A stretch of 64,000 nucleotides of DNA from Fusarium oxysporum f. sp. lycopersici 4287 (lineage: Eukaryota > Ascomycota > Sordariomycetes > Hypocreales > Nectriaceae), in NCBI RefSeq assembly GCF_000149955.1, contig NC_030992.1, positions 1,271,073 through 1,335,072 on the forward strand, written 5' to 3'. Under the pieces are notes generated by a model that did no database searches, was not told the DNA's origin, and saw only the letters and a list, made by a program, of their open reading frames with translations. A program made the translations under genes and the position numbers. Below are positions 54,552 to 64,000 of this stretch, piece by piece; positions within the stretch are counted from its first letter, which is position 1, and each line of letters opens with the position of its first letter.

Positions 54552-56283
54552 CTAGGAATCGCCCACACGCAAGATCCAACCGTCCCCAAGACGCTCATTG
54601 TCCTCACCTAGACCTCCCCAGATCAAAATGCCGCTCTCCTCAAGTTCACCCATCGGGGCGCTTGCAAGCCAGCCTCTCGCCGCGGGCATCTCATCACTGT
54701 TATCATCGTCGTATGGCTCAAGATCAAGCTTTGTCCACTTGCCCTCACCTGTCTTGCGGCCAACAGCTTGCCACATGGCAGCGGTAACGCTGGCGGCCGT
54801 CATACCCAGAGGTGGAACTTGGAAGGCCCAGACATCATTCAAGAACTTGCCTGCACCTTCGTGGCCTTCTGAGCTTGGGTCACGCTCACCCATGGTCAGG
54901 ACAAGATACTCATATCCAGCCCCTGAAGTGATTGCCTCCAAAGATGCGACACTTCGGGGTTCTGGCCAGATCTGAGCTGGTTCGGCGTGGATTTCAGTTG
55001 AGTCGGTATTCGGGTCACTCTCAAGAATAGTTTGCCAACCACCACGTGCGCGAACAGCAACTTCACCCTTGGTGCCTCTATCGTCAAACGTTTCAACCTC
55101 GAGGTGGAGAAAGTCGAGTTGCCCTCCGAGTTCGCTTTGTCCATCAAAACCCCCGAAGCGAAACAGGCGGGTTTTGCTCACACAGATGGCACTGCCGCCT
55201 CGAGCAGGACCTGGAGCAGCTGGAAGCTCAGTCCAAGTACGGTCATGGACGTTGAAGGCCCAAATATCATTGGTGCGCTCGCCACTGGCGAGGCATCCAG
55301 CATGAATGAAGAAGGTACCGTAGCCATCAGACTCTTCATCCACAGCATCTTCAGCAACATTACCAACAACAGGAGCTTGAGGAATGCCCGTCTTAGACGT
55401 GTCTCCGAGTGCCCACTGTCCCCCAGGTCTCAGGTTCCTTGGGCCGCTTAGGAGCAAAGTCCCGGGGGCGGTCGATCGATGTGGCTGTGTGATAGCTTCG
55501 CGGAGCGGGTTGGGGCACAATTGCACCACCTGGAACGACAGGGGCAGGGTCAAGGTATGTCCATGTGTTGGAGCGGGTGTCAAAGACCCAAACACGGCCA
55601 CCTTCGTTCAGAGGCCGCATGTCGGGACCTCCGCGACCACCGAAGAGAAAGATACGGGATCCGATAACGGCAGTAGCATGGCCAACTCGTGAAGCTGGAA
55701 CATCACCCAATTCCGGTTTTTCTGGACCGGCAGGCTGCTTACCTTTGGACTTGCTCTCGACCTCTTCATCTGAAGATTCGTCTTCTTCCTCATCATCATC
55801 ATCTTCTTCTTCTTCGTCATCCTCCGCAAGAGAAACTTCGTCGAGCTTTTTCTCGATCTCCTCTTCGTCTGGCTTCTCGTCGGATTTGACTGGCTCCGGG
55901 GCCTTTGGCTGAACGGGTTGCTGAACCTCAGGCTTCTTCGGCTGGGCATCTGGTTTGGCGGGGGATGCCTTGATCTTGAAATAATCGGCCCCAGCCGAGG
56001 ACCAAGGCAAAGTTACGACATGCATATCATTGTCGACGGGCTTTCGGGGCTCGATCTCTCCGCCAAAGAGGTAAGCGGTTCCGTGGACGATATTGAGAGA
56101 ATGGGAAGAACGGGGAACGTCAGGGGCATCAATGCGCTCCCATGTTCCTTTCATAGAACTCTTCTTCTGGTGAGTTGCCGAGGGAACGGATGGAACGGAA
56201 GGCATAGGCATAGATGGGAGGTTTTGCTGGACATTGTGGAGGAGGTCGGTGGTACGACGCTTGAGTAGAGAGAAAGATTCCAT
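54552..56283 (-). pseudogene. Kelch-repeat protein with a +1 frameshift in a homopolymer
   Basis: From MESFSLLKRR at 56283 the frame is open to a stop at 55393. The Kelch sequence carries on in another frame down to 54552. The switch falls in a run of five G on the coding strand (plus 55420-55424). With one G fewer the region is a single frame of 1731 nt (576 residues), and ETWG joins QWALGDTS smoothly. Kelch-type blades are visible on both sides: SHSLNIVHGTAYLFGG, GHATAVIGSRIFLFGGRGG, GGSAICVSKTRLFRFGGFDG and ILIWGGLGED. A Lys/Glu/Asp-rich linker (about residues 120-200) divides the first blades. No GT-AG intron explains the shift. It could be a sequencing error in an intact gene or a true recent mutation. 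Function is unknown; Kelch propellers bind proteins. Confidence 0.8.
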
Positions 56284-57548
56284 GATGATGGATTTGGGCC
56301 TGAGGGCCGATAGGTGTGAGCAATATTGGTGTTTGGTTGAGGTTGTAGGTTTATGTGCACAATGACTGAATGAATGGGATGATGTAAGAGGAGAAAATGA
56401 AACATGCAAGCCCGGTCAGCGGCGGGGGGAGCTTACAGTATGAAGTGAGATGATGCTGGCGATAATGACGGGGATGACGTAGGCGCGTTTACGTCCATTT
56501 ACAAGGGTCTTTATGGATAATTATAGATCTTGAGGACCATAATGAGGCACTTAGTATCGGCACCGAATCTATTATAAGTTCGACTCTTTAATTCCTTCAT
56601 GCCAATCCAAATACTGGGCTCTTTTTGTCGATGCATGTGATGCAGGCCATGCTTTGCATTGGATCTGATGGGCTGAGCTTGCAGCGGACAAGACGGACGT
56701 TGAAGGGACCTGCGGGGTAAAGTAATAAGGGACCTAACGCAGTTTACCTAGGTATAGCTTGGGCTAGTCTAGCGGCGGAAGCTGTAGAGCTTGGGCTCAG
56801 CCAAGACGTCGTGTAGAAACTGTTCTCGATGGTTATTATCGTCTCCTCTTCTCCTCTCTCAGACCACTCTCTTATAGTGAATTGACGAGTATACTCACTC
56901 GATGACAATACCAAGTCGGATAGATCCTATTTCACAAAGGGAGGCATCAAAGCCTCGACTAACTACCAGAGAAAATACTACTTAGTGGCAGTGCGAGCTA
57001 ACAAGCTAACAAGCTGACATACCGCATTCAAGCGGAGCTTCAGCTTCAGCTCTAGAGGCTCGACTCCTGTTGAATCTCGATTGTCTTAATCGTGAAAAAG
57101 GTAACTGAAGATCTGAAGGTGGATAAAAAATGAACAAGCGATCGGAATAAACAGCAGTCGAGAAACAAAGCATTGTTTTGCCTCGTTATGGATTCAACTT
57201 CTAATTGACGCCCAGCGCATTTCAAGAAGCAAGGATTCTCAACCCCCCATGTCTCAATGCTCTGGGGCCATTGGCTGCCCCGAAACGGGCAGATTTCCTC
57301 TCAGGCTCTGGGCGATGAGATGCGGGTGAAATGAGCAGCTGAAGCGGCAGATCGCCAGCGGTTCGCCAGTATCAGCAGACTGGACGCCTTCAGCTTCCAT
57401 TTCTCGACCCTCCAGGCCATATATACAGACGATTCCGACATGAAAAACGCCTGTTCATCTATATAGTACCCGCAATCAGCCTCATAAGCTTCTCGTCTCA
57501 TGCGCCGAGCCGCCAGTCTGCCTTCTGAGACGCTAACGCTCCGCACAC
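56284..57548. other. Divergent promoter region
   Basis: 1.26 kb between the Kelch gene and the CorA-like gene. A TATATA motif near 57419-57425, about 125 nt before the CorA-like start, is a fair core promoter candidate. No gene is seen. Confidence 0.55.
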
Positions 57549-59061
57549 ATGGATGAGATATACCACAAGATCGCCGAGTTCAATTCACGGCGAATCGTCC
57601 AAACGCACGACGTCCTTTCGTTCAAGTATAGTGAGCTTTGGAGCAGGGATGATACTGGCATTGTCGACTACCATGAAGGGGTCACTACAATACCTGATGT
57701 CGCCTCCTGGCTGGCCATGGAGACGCGAACAGGAACGACAGGTCCAGAGTCGCTAATTCTGCGCCTGATATGGCCTAAGTTCATCCTCGACGATAACTGC
57801 GTTGAGCTTCCCGAAGATTCCAAGAATCAGATTCTAGAGAAGTTTGATCTTGAGCTTGCATATAATTATTTCTCGAGTTGTGTCGCGGGCGTCAACGCCT
57901 TTCCTGAGATTGTCAAGTCTGAAGCAACCCAGCAGGCCTACACTTTTTGCTATGCGCCTAAACTTGCGTCTATATGGTCACATACTCGCTTCAGGCCACC
58001 TTCTTTGCGACCAGGGGTCACATATGGCATGATTCTGGCTGGCGATAAAGAGCAGCATTATTTGAAGAAGCTTCTCAAGAGCAAAAGCAAATGGAGCCTT
58101 AGCACAGCAAGCCATGCCATGTTTCCTGCATTTCTCTTTGCTTTCATGTTTCATGGAGAGATTGAGGTAACGCAGAACAACATGAAGCCTGGCATCCAGC
58201 AGATAGAAGCGCGGACAGGGTACTCAGACTTCAAGACTGAACGGAAACATATCGCGGCTGGTGAGCTAGGCACACTCAGCGCACAGATGAGCGGATTCGC
58301 AGTCCGCCTAGCGAGTACAGAAAGGAAGGATAAGACGTTACAGAAGCTTCTCGAGTTTGTCCAGCAACGACTGAGCCTTGGCCAAAGCTCGAACCCCGAA
58401 GCAGACGAGCTGATGAAGAACCATGTCAGCGTTCTCCAGAAACGGTTGATGATGCAGGCCATGGACAGGGAGTATACCTTGAAGAGAGTGCAAATCCAAA
58501 TTGATGTGGTATGTCGGCCCTAAAGAGAGATGCGTCACAAGGATACTGACGTTTTGCCAGTTGAATAATCTCATATCAGAGAACTACAGCCTTTCCAACT
58601 ATATCATCTCTATATCTACTCTTCGCGACGCTGCATCCATGAAGACACTGGCGTTTGTGACAATGTTCTTTTTACCAGGCAGTTTCATTTCGGCTCTCTT
58701 CTCGACCGATCTCTTCGATTGGGACAGTGCACAAGCTGATGGAGGAGATATCGGGATCAAAACCACACCGCAGTTTCGATTATACTGGGCCGTCACCATA
58801 CCACTTACCCTCATCACGTTTATACTCTATTTTATGTGGGCTGAGTTCTCCAGCTTTGATCGGAGCCAAAGAAGAGAACGGAGAAGATGGGGCTTTCCCA
58901 GAACTGAGAGTATGAAAGCTCAAGATCAAACCCGGTCACCGATGCAAGTATTGAAAGACCAACGCGAACGTGTTAGTGAGGCGTATGCGATGGCAAAGAG
59001 GAGACAAACTGTCTTCGGACAAGGTGATAAAGATGAATCGATAGGTGCAAGGAATGAATAG
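57549..59061 (+). CDS. CorA-like membrane protein lacking the GMN motif
   Basis: Two exons (57549-58508, 58561-59061) with a 52-nt intron (GTATGT...GCCAG) encode 486 residues. The N-terminal 300 residues are soluble. A helical region follows (QMSGFAVRLASTERKDKTL...LQKRLMMQAM), then two membrane spans, TLAFVTMFFLPGSFISALFS and FRLYWAVTIPLTLITFILYF, and a basic tail. That layout (long stalk helix, FLPGSFISALFS first span, short loop, second span) is the CorA/MrsZ Mg2+ channel fold. The GMN selectivity motif expected at the end of span 1 is replaced by STDLFDWD, as in a broad group of fungal CorA-like proteins of unknown function. Transport of Mg2+ is therefore not assured. Confidence 0.85.
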
Positions 59062-59906
59062 GCCAAGTACTGATTATTGAGATACCACTTGTGTCTACTA
59101 CCTTGGATTGTATGATAGCGACGTTTGGAATTGGTCAATGATTTGTATGCTAGAGAATATGATGGTGGAGGCGACAGTCTCAATCATGAGCATTGTTCTC
59201 GAATCATGGCATTGTTGAAATAGCACAATCTGTATGAAAGGAAGAGAGGAAATGGTATGTTGATCTAAAGTTCGAGATCTTTTTTTGCCCCGCGGTCGAG
59301 ACCTAACCCATGCAACGTTTTAACAATCAACAATGCAAATGGGCATGCAAATACAATGGCATTCTCTTGTCCAGACCTTCCCTTTTCCATTTCTTCGGCC
59401 CAGCCTTTGAATCTCGATCCCATCTACCTCCCGCGAGTCCCACATGACGGACGTAACAGCTCAATTGGCCATTTTAATGTGCCCAATCGTGTTGAAGTCG
59501 GGGTATAACCTCCGACCACAAACATATCCGCCCGCATGATCGAGGCCTGGCCTCTAACAAACAGACAGACAGACAGAAGTATGGTACATACAGTACACGC
59601 GAAAGAACCAACATCTAGCCTGATCCCTTCTTCCCCTCATTCCCTTTTCTTTCTTTCTTTCTTTCTTTCTTTCTTGCGCTCATTTTCTTATTTTCGACCG
59701 TTTATGTTTATCTGCGCACGTTATTTTGAGGCGCCTTGACGGTGTTGCAAGCTTCATTGGAGGCTTGTGCTGCTACGATCGCCGATCTACGTCAGAATTG
59801 ATTGAGAGTGACGGACTAGTCACATCAGCTCCAGCACAAAAATCAAAACAAAGCAGCACGATTTCCGAGGCCTTCGCAAGACGACAGGACACGGTGCATC
59901 GCAATA
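59062..59906. other. Intergenic region with TTTC microsatellite
   Basis: 845 bp between the CorA-like gene and CCZ1. A pyrimidine tract with about seven TTTC units lies at 59649-59677 in the CCZ1 upstream region. No gene is seen. Confidence 0.6.
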
Positions 59907-62303
59907 ATGGCCTCGCGTTCAGCTTCAGGTACTGCTAACCCAGCACCGGGGACCGTCGTGCCTGCGCAGCTCGGGTTCCTCGCCATCTTCAACCCCACGC
60001 TTGGCAATACCGACGAAACCATTGAGGATCAGATCGTCTACTATGCCTCTGTTACAACACAAGCCGCGCATAACAAGCGCAGGCGCGCTCGTGGCCAACC
60101 AACCCAGAATATCTCTCCAGAAGAGCGAAACGAGCGTTTGCGACAGATTGGCCTTGCGCAGGGCATGGCTAGCTTCAGCCGCGGTTTTGCGAGTGGTTCA
60201 ACAGTAGACACCATCGACACCGAGAAGTCAAGAGTCATACTCCATGAGCTCGAACCTGGCTGGTGGATTCTAGCAGTAAGAATACCATGAATTTGTTGTC
60301 TTCAACTCCATACTCACCGATGATACTAGAGCATCGACCTCACCAAACTACCTCTCCCTCCTCGACTCGCTACTAAGAAGAGCGAGGCCGCCGAAGAACG
60401 ATATGAATACTCCAGTCGCGAGATGAAACCCGCGAGCCTGTTGTTGCGCGATCTGCTACGAGCCCATAGCATCTTCCTTATGCATCACGACTCCTCGTTG
60501 AGCGCGCTCTTCGTGCGTAACAAGAGAACTAAGTTCATCACTATATTGAGTCGATACTGGGATCTCTACCTTTCGACCTGGAATGTCATGATGCATGGGA
60601 ACCCAGCTCGTGACATTTTTGGGGGCATCCCCATCGCGGCCTCTGGTGAGCTAGGCGTAGGCGTCGGCGAGGAAGAACGCGGTAGCGGCGAGCGAGCCGT
60701 ATTGGAAGGACTGGTCGGGAGAATAGAAGGGCTCGTTGATCTTGTTGTTTCCAAATTCGGCGACTACAACCCCGAATCGCCTCCTCCAAGCGACCCCTAC
60801 GGCGACCCTGAGCAATGGTTAGGAACAGGAAGAGAACCTGGTCCTGATGACGGTGCCATCTTTTTGGGCACCGGCGCTCTGTCCAGAAAATCAGTGAGAG
60901 ACGTTACTCACTGGATGGAGGATCTATACACCTGGGGCAACCACGCTTATGGTATCATAGAGAGCCCAACATCGGTTCGGCGCGCAAAAAGGCGAAGGGC
61001 AGCAGATCGCCAGAAAGCGGCCCAAGATCAAACACGGGCACCAGCGAGTGAACTCACGAAATCCTCAACAGGGGAACAGGCTGGGGAGAGTTCTGACAAA
61101 GACCAGCCCCAAATCCAAGTGACTGAAGATGGCAAACTGGAAAAGATGGTTAGCTATCTCAAGCTGGGTTATGGCACATACTGGTCTTTGCCTGGCGGCA
61201 CTGGTAGTGGCGATTCTCCTACCAAACAGCCCGACAGTCCACAGCAGGATCCTGAACCTGCTCAAGACACAACCAAGCTGGCACGGCCCAGCCTCGCAGA
61301 ACGCACGCCTTCGTATGAAGCTGCTGGCCACTACCTGATTGGTTTAAAGGGGGAGATCAATGAAGATTATAGCGGAACCGACAGTGCAAGTTCCGATGAT
61401 GCTGGCGACGGGGCAAATAACTCTCGTACTGTCTTGCGAACTGTAAACATTGAGCTAGAGAGCGAGGCTCTGGATAGACCAGAGGCCATAACTGTGCGTG
61501 ACTTTGAGCATCCAGCCAGTGCTCTCACGCAGTCGCAGGTGGTAGGGAATATGATACCTGGCTACGACTCCCACGATCTCAACAAGGCAAAGAAACTGCG
61601 CGTTGTTGTCTACGTTAACCGACCATTCATGTTCACCTTTCTGTTCAACCTACGAACCGACTCCCTTGCCATGGATTCGCTCTATCGCTCCCTTCATCAT
61701 CAACTCGCTCCTCTACGTAAACCTCTACTCCTCTCAACAAGCTATCGTCCGGAGCGACCTGGAACCGATGCAGGTTCTGGTAGTAACCACTCTGGAAACA
61801 ACATATATGATCTCGTCTGGGATCCCGTCTCATTGACGGTTCATTCATCAATACCAAACATACCAGAAGTTTACGATGATACGGAACCGTGGTCCCGTCC
61901 TGATGCTCTCAACACTCACCTTCACCTGGTCAATCTCTACATTGGTACTCGGTCCCGTTCAACTGCTCTTGAGCGTACCGAAAAGTCCAGCCGTGGATGG
62001 TGGATCGTCTGGACACGTCTGCTCGACCGTCAAGAAGATGCCGCTACGGGGAATCTCTCTACAATTCACGAAGGCGGAGCTGGCCCAAATACAGACCAAA
62101 ACACCTCTCAAGATGAAGGAGAGAGGAAATATTCTGGACCCGATCCCCGACACCCGGATGTTGCCAAGGAAATCTTCCTCATCCGCCGCGCAAGCGATCA
62201 CGTCGGCTTCCGTACAGATTCCGCGGAGGGTGCAGGTAAGCTCGCTCAAGGCATCGGCGTCGATACACGCCGCTACGTGGAGGAACTGTTGAACCTGCTA
62301 TGA
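59907..62303 (+). CDS. CCZ1: Vacuolar fusion protein Ccz1
   Basis: Two exons (59907-60275, 60330-62303) with a 54-nt intron (GTAAGA, branch CTCAC, CTAG) give 780 residues. The N-terminal longin domain starts QLGFLAIFNPTLGNTDETIEDQIVYYAS, the Ccz1/INTU/HPS4 signature, and continues to ILHELEPGWWILASIDL, restored by splicing. A second conserved block is KKLRVVVYVNRPFMFTFLFNL, and the C-terminus is RRYVEELLNLL. In between are long disordered, Ser/Asp/Pro-rich insertions (about residues 250-430). Ccz1 pairs with Mon1 as the exchange factor for Ypt7/Rab7 on late endosomes, vacuoles and autophagosomes, and so acts downstream of the Atg7 pathway also encoded in this window. Confidence 0.92.
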
Positions 62304-63455
62304 AGGCCTCAGAATACACTGCATTCCACTAAATTCATGACTTACGACTTAGAGTTGCCATTGGAGGCCGTGCTCCATGTATCAAGCCCCCTTCTTGGAT
62401 GAGGATGAGAACACGCAAATGATAAATACAGTACGATAGACGTACTGTATCCATGCATATATGCATGCTACGCATACGCAATACGCGCGGCTGGGACGGG
62501 AGTCTTGAGAGTCTGACAATGCCTATATTTATATCCGTATCGATAGCTCGTATTCAAAACGCCTCTGTAAGGTGTAGAATCATTAACTAGCCAACCGTGT
62601 CTATTTCTCCCCTTCCTTTCTCCTTTTCAAAAGGGATCGAAATCCTTTCGTGCGACGCTACCTGCTTTCCGGCCCTTGATTACGTGAATTCTCACTGAGG
62701 GTCCATCAGTAAAATCCTAGCTGAAGGGAGTGGTTTCGTTAGACTGCTTCAAGAAAGAGTACCCTCACTCACCCCTGGATACCAGCTGTTTATTGACTAA
62801 CCGTGCTATGGCATCGACCACCGACAAGGAATTTGTTTTAGTGCAGCAGTTCGTCATTATGAACCCGAGCGATATTCATTAGCAGAGTCAAGCTCCCCAT
62901 TTCTGTTGGTTGATCATTAAATGTCCAAGTTTCAGCTTAAACGAGAATTCATTAGAGTTGCTCGCTACTAGACCCTGTTAAAGACATGGGTTGGTTGAGC
63001 ACGAGGTCATCGTAGGCATGGAGTAGCGACCAAAAGACTAGGATCCCCAAATTAAAACCCGCTCGCTTCATCTGCGTTAAGATTAGATTCAAAATAAACA
63101 ATGCTAGGCGACATGTCAACAATTGAGGGGAAATCACATAACGTAATGTAATCAAAATTGCAGTCCCTGATTGAGGGTGCTGTATTGTTTGTCTATCCGA
63201 ACGGCGTATCCAAAGTTTATGTACATAGAAGTCAACGACTGTCAACCGGAGCTGATTCGCCTAAGAAACCAAAAACACCCCAATCCAGAATCTCCAGGTC
63301 TAGGTCCAAGTGGTACCCAAGTGCCATTTTTATGTCTTACGCCCCAGCGCCTTCGGGGGCGAAGAGATTCCCGCTTCATGAAAAGTACAAGTCGTAAGAA
63401 AAGGGTATCCTTCGTATTGTTTTCATGATTCAAGAGAACGTGTTTGTCGTGGCGC
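62304..63455. other. Convergent 3' regions, no gene seen
   Basis: 1.15 kb between the CCZ1 stop and the DPBB-protein stop. The frames at 62952-63245 and 63158-63428 are not convincing. Confidence 0.55.
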
Positions 63456-64000
63456 TTAGTTGAACCACCACTCGACCTCGGTGCGGCCAGAGTCGAGGCT
63501 GCCCCAGATCTCCTCGTAGACCTTTCGGCTGACATCGATGTCGTTGATAGCGCAACCCATACACTTATCGGCGACGGTAGCCTGGCAGGTCTTGCCGTTG
63601 GCCTTGATGGTGATGGTCTTGCCGCACATGGGGTTGCTGTTAGAAAGCTCGCCCATCAGGAGGTGGGAGAGAGCGACAATGTTGATAGAGTCATCCTTGC
63701 CAGTGTCGTCCTCACCGCAAGCACCTTGACCAATGTCGTAGTAGGTGAACTCGCCGTGCTTGGTGTCAGAACCGCCAGAGGAGCTACCGCCAGAGGCAGG
63801 CTTGGCGGCCTTCTCCTGCTGAACGGGAGCGACCTCAGTCTCGGGCTCAGGCTCCTTCTTGGGGGCCTTGACAACAGGCTTGGGGGCCTGAGTGGTGGGC
63901 TTAGGGGCAGGAGCCTGGGTTGTGGGCTCAACGGGAGCGACATATTGAGAGGTAGGCTCAGCAGCAGCCTCGGCCTCAGTGGTGGGCTCAGGAGCAGGGG
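63456..64000 (-). CDS. Secreted RlpA-like double-psi beta-barrel protein (Asp f 7-like), 5' end outside
   Basis: The last 181 codons are in the window; the gene continues past 64000. The visible N-terminal part is a Pro/Thr/Ala/Glu-rich linker with repeats of PTTQAP-like units ([18 protein letters not shown]). A DPBB domain follows from [19 protein letters not shown] to TEVEWWFN at the stop. It has paired cysteines ([29 protein letters not shown]) and the conserved DLS-like segment [14 protein letters not shown]. The pattern is that of fungal wall-associated RlpA/expansin-like proteins related to the Aspergillus antigen Asp f 7. The signal peptide is not in the window. The catalytic aspartate of true expansins cannot be judged from this part. 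Confidence 0.88.
   Translation of the reverse strand, partial: PAPEPTTEAEAAAEPTSQYVAPVEPTTQAPAPKPTTQAPKPVVKAPKKEPEPETEVAPVQQEKAAKPASGGSSSGGSDTKHGEFTYYDIGQGACGEDDTGKDDSINIVALSHLLMGELSNSNPMCGKTITIKANGKTCQATVADKCMGCAINDIDVSRKVYEEIWGSLDSGRTEVEWWFN

Overview
The window looks like ordinary chromosomal DNA of a filamentous ascomycete, most likely a Fusarium-like Sordariomycete. Genes are intron-poor, with introns of about 45-135 nt that have GTAAGT/GTATGT/GTGAGT donors, CTAAC-like branch points and YAG acceptors. Promoters and 5' leaders are CT-rich. The set of fungal orthologues (cerato-platanin, Pmp3, Atg7, Ccz1, Wee1, Imp3, fungal dCMP deaminase) fits this. Genus and species are inference from gene style. 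There are 25 protein genes and one tRNA; two protein genes are cut, one by an assembly gap and one by the window end.

Layout. 0.2-3.7 kb: an intron-containing tRNA-Ala, a DapA-family aldolase and homoserine kinase, all on the minus strand. 3.7-6.4 kb: a non-coding stretch leading to a secreted cerato-platanin. 7.3-16 kb: an unknown gene, an F-box protein, an EamA/SLC35-type transporter and an AKR7-type aldo-keto reductase. 16-26.8 kb: a dense housekeeping block with a PPR mitochondrial protein, mitoribosomal bS18m, U3 snoRNP Imp3 (sharing a bidirectional promoter with bS18m), a membrane-associated methyltransferase, an ERCC6L2-like Snf2 ATPase and Pmp3. 29-38 kb: Gpi11/PIG-F, a tiny mitochondrial membrane protein, Atg7 flanked on both sides by copies of a small palindromic element (probable MITE), and dCMP deaminase. 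38-46.4 kb: a nearly 5-kb gene-free stretch in front of the cell-cycle kinase Wee1. 47.6-51.3 kb: a DAO-type flavin oxidoreductase and an acyl-CoA-ligase-like enzyme, separated by a run of 378 N. 53-64 kb: the 24-kDa complex I subunit, a Kelch protein whose reading frame is broken in a 5-base homopolymer, a CorA-like membrane protein, Ccz1 and the 3' part of a secreted RlpA-like DPBB protein.

The genes do not form a pathway or a biosynthetic cluster. The mix is mitochondrial (PPR, bS18m, complex I, small membrane protein), autophagy and vacuole (Atg7, Ccz1), nucleotide and amino-acid metabolism, genome maintenance and cell cycle, plus two secreted proteins. I found no CRISPR, phage, plasmid or convincing new system. 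The items most worth checking are the Kelch frameshift, the Atg7-flanking MITE pair, the degenerate P-loop on dCMP deaminase, the long Wee1 leader with overlapping uORFs and an unexplained open frame near 51.8-52.0 kb. Exon borders were read by eye from splice signals and confirmed by frame arithmetic. No database search was run.
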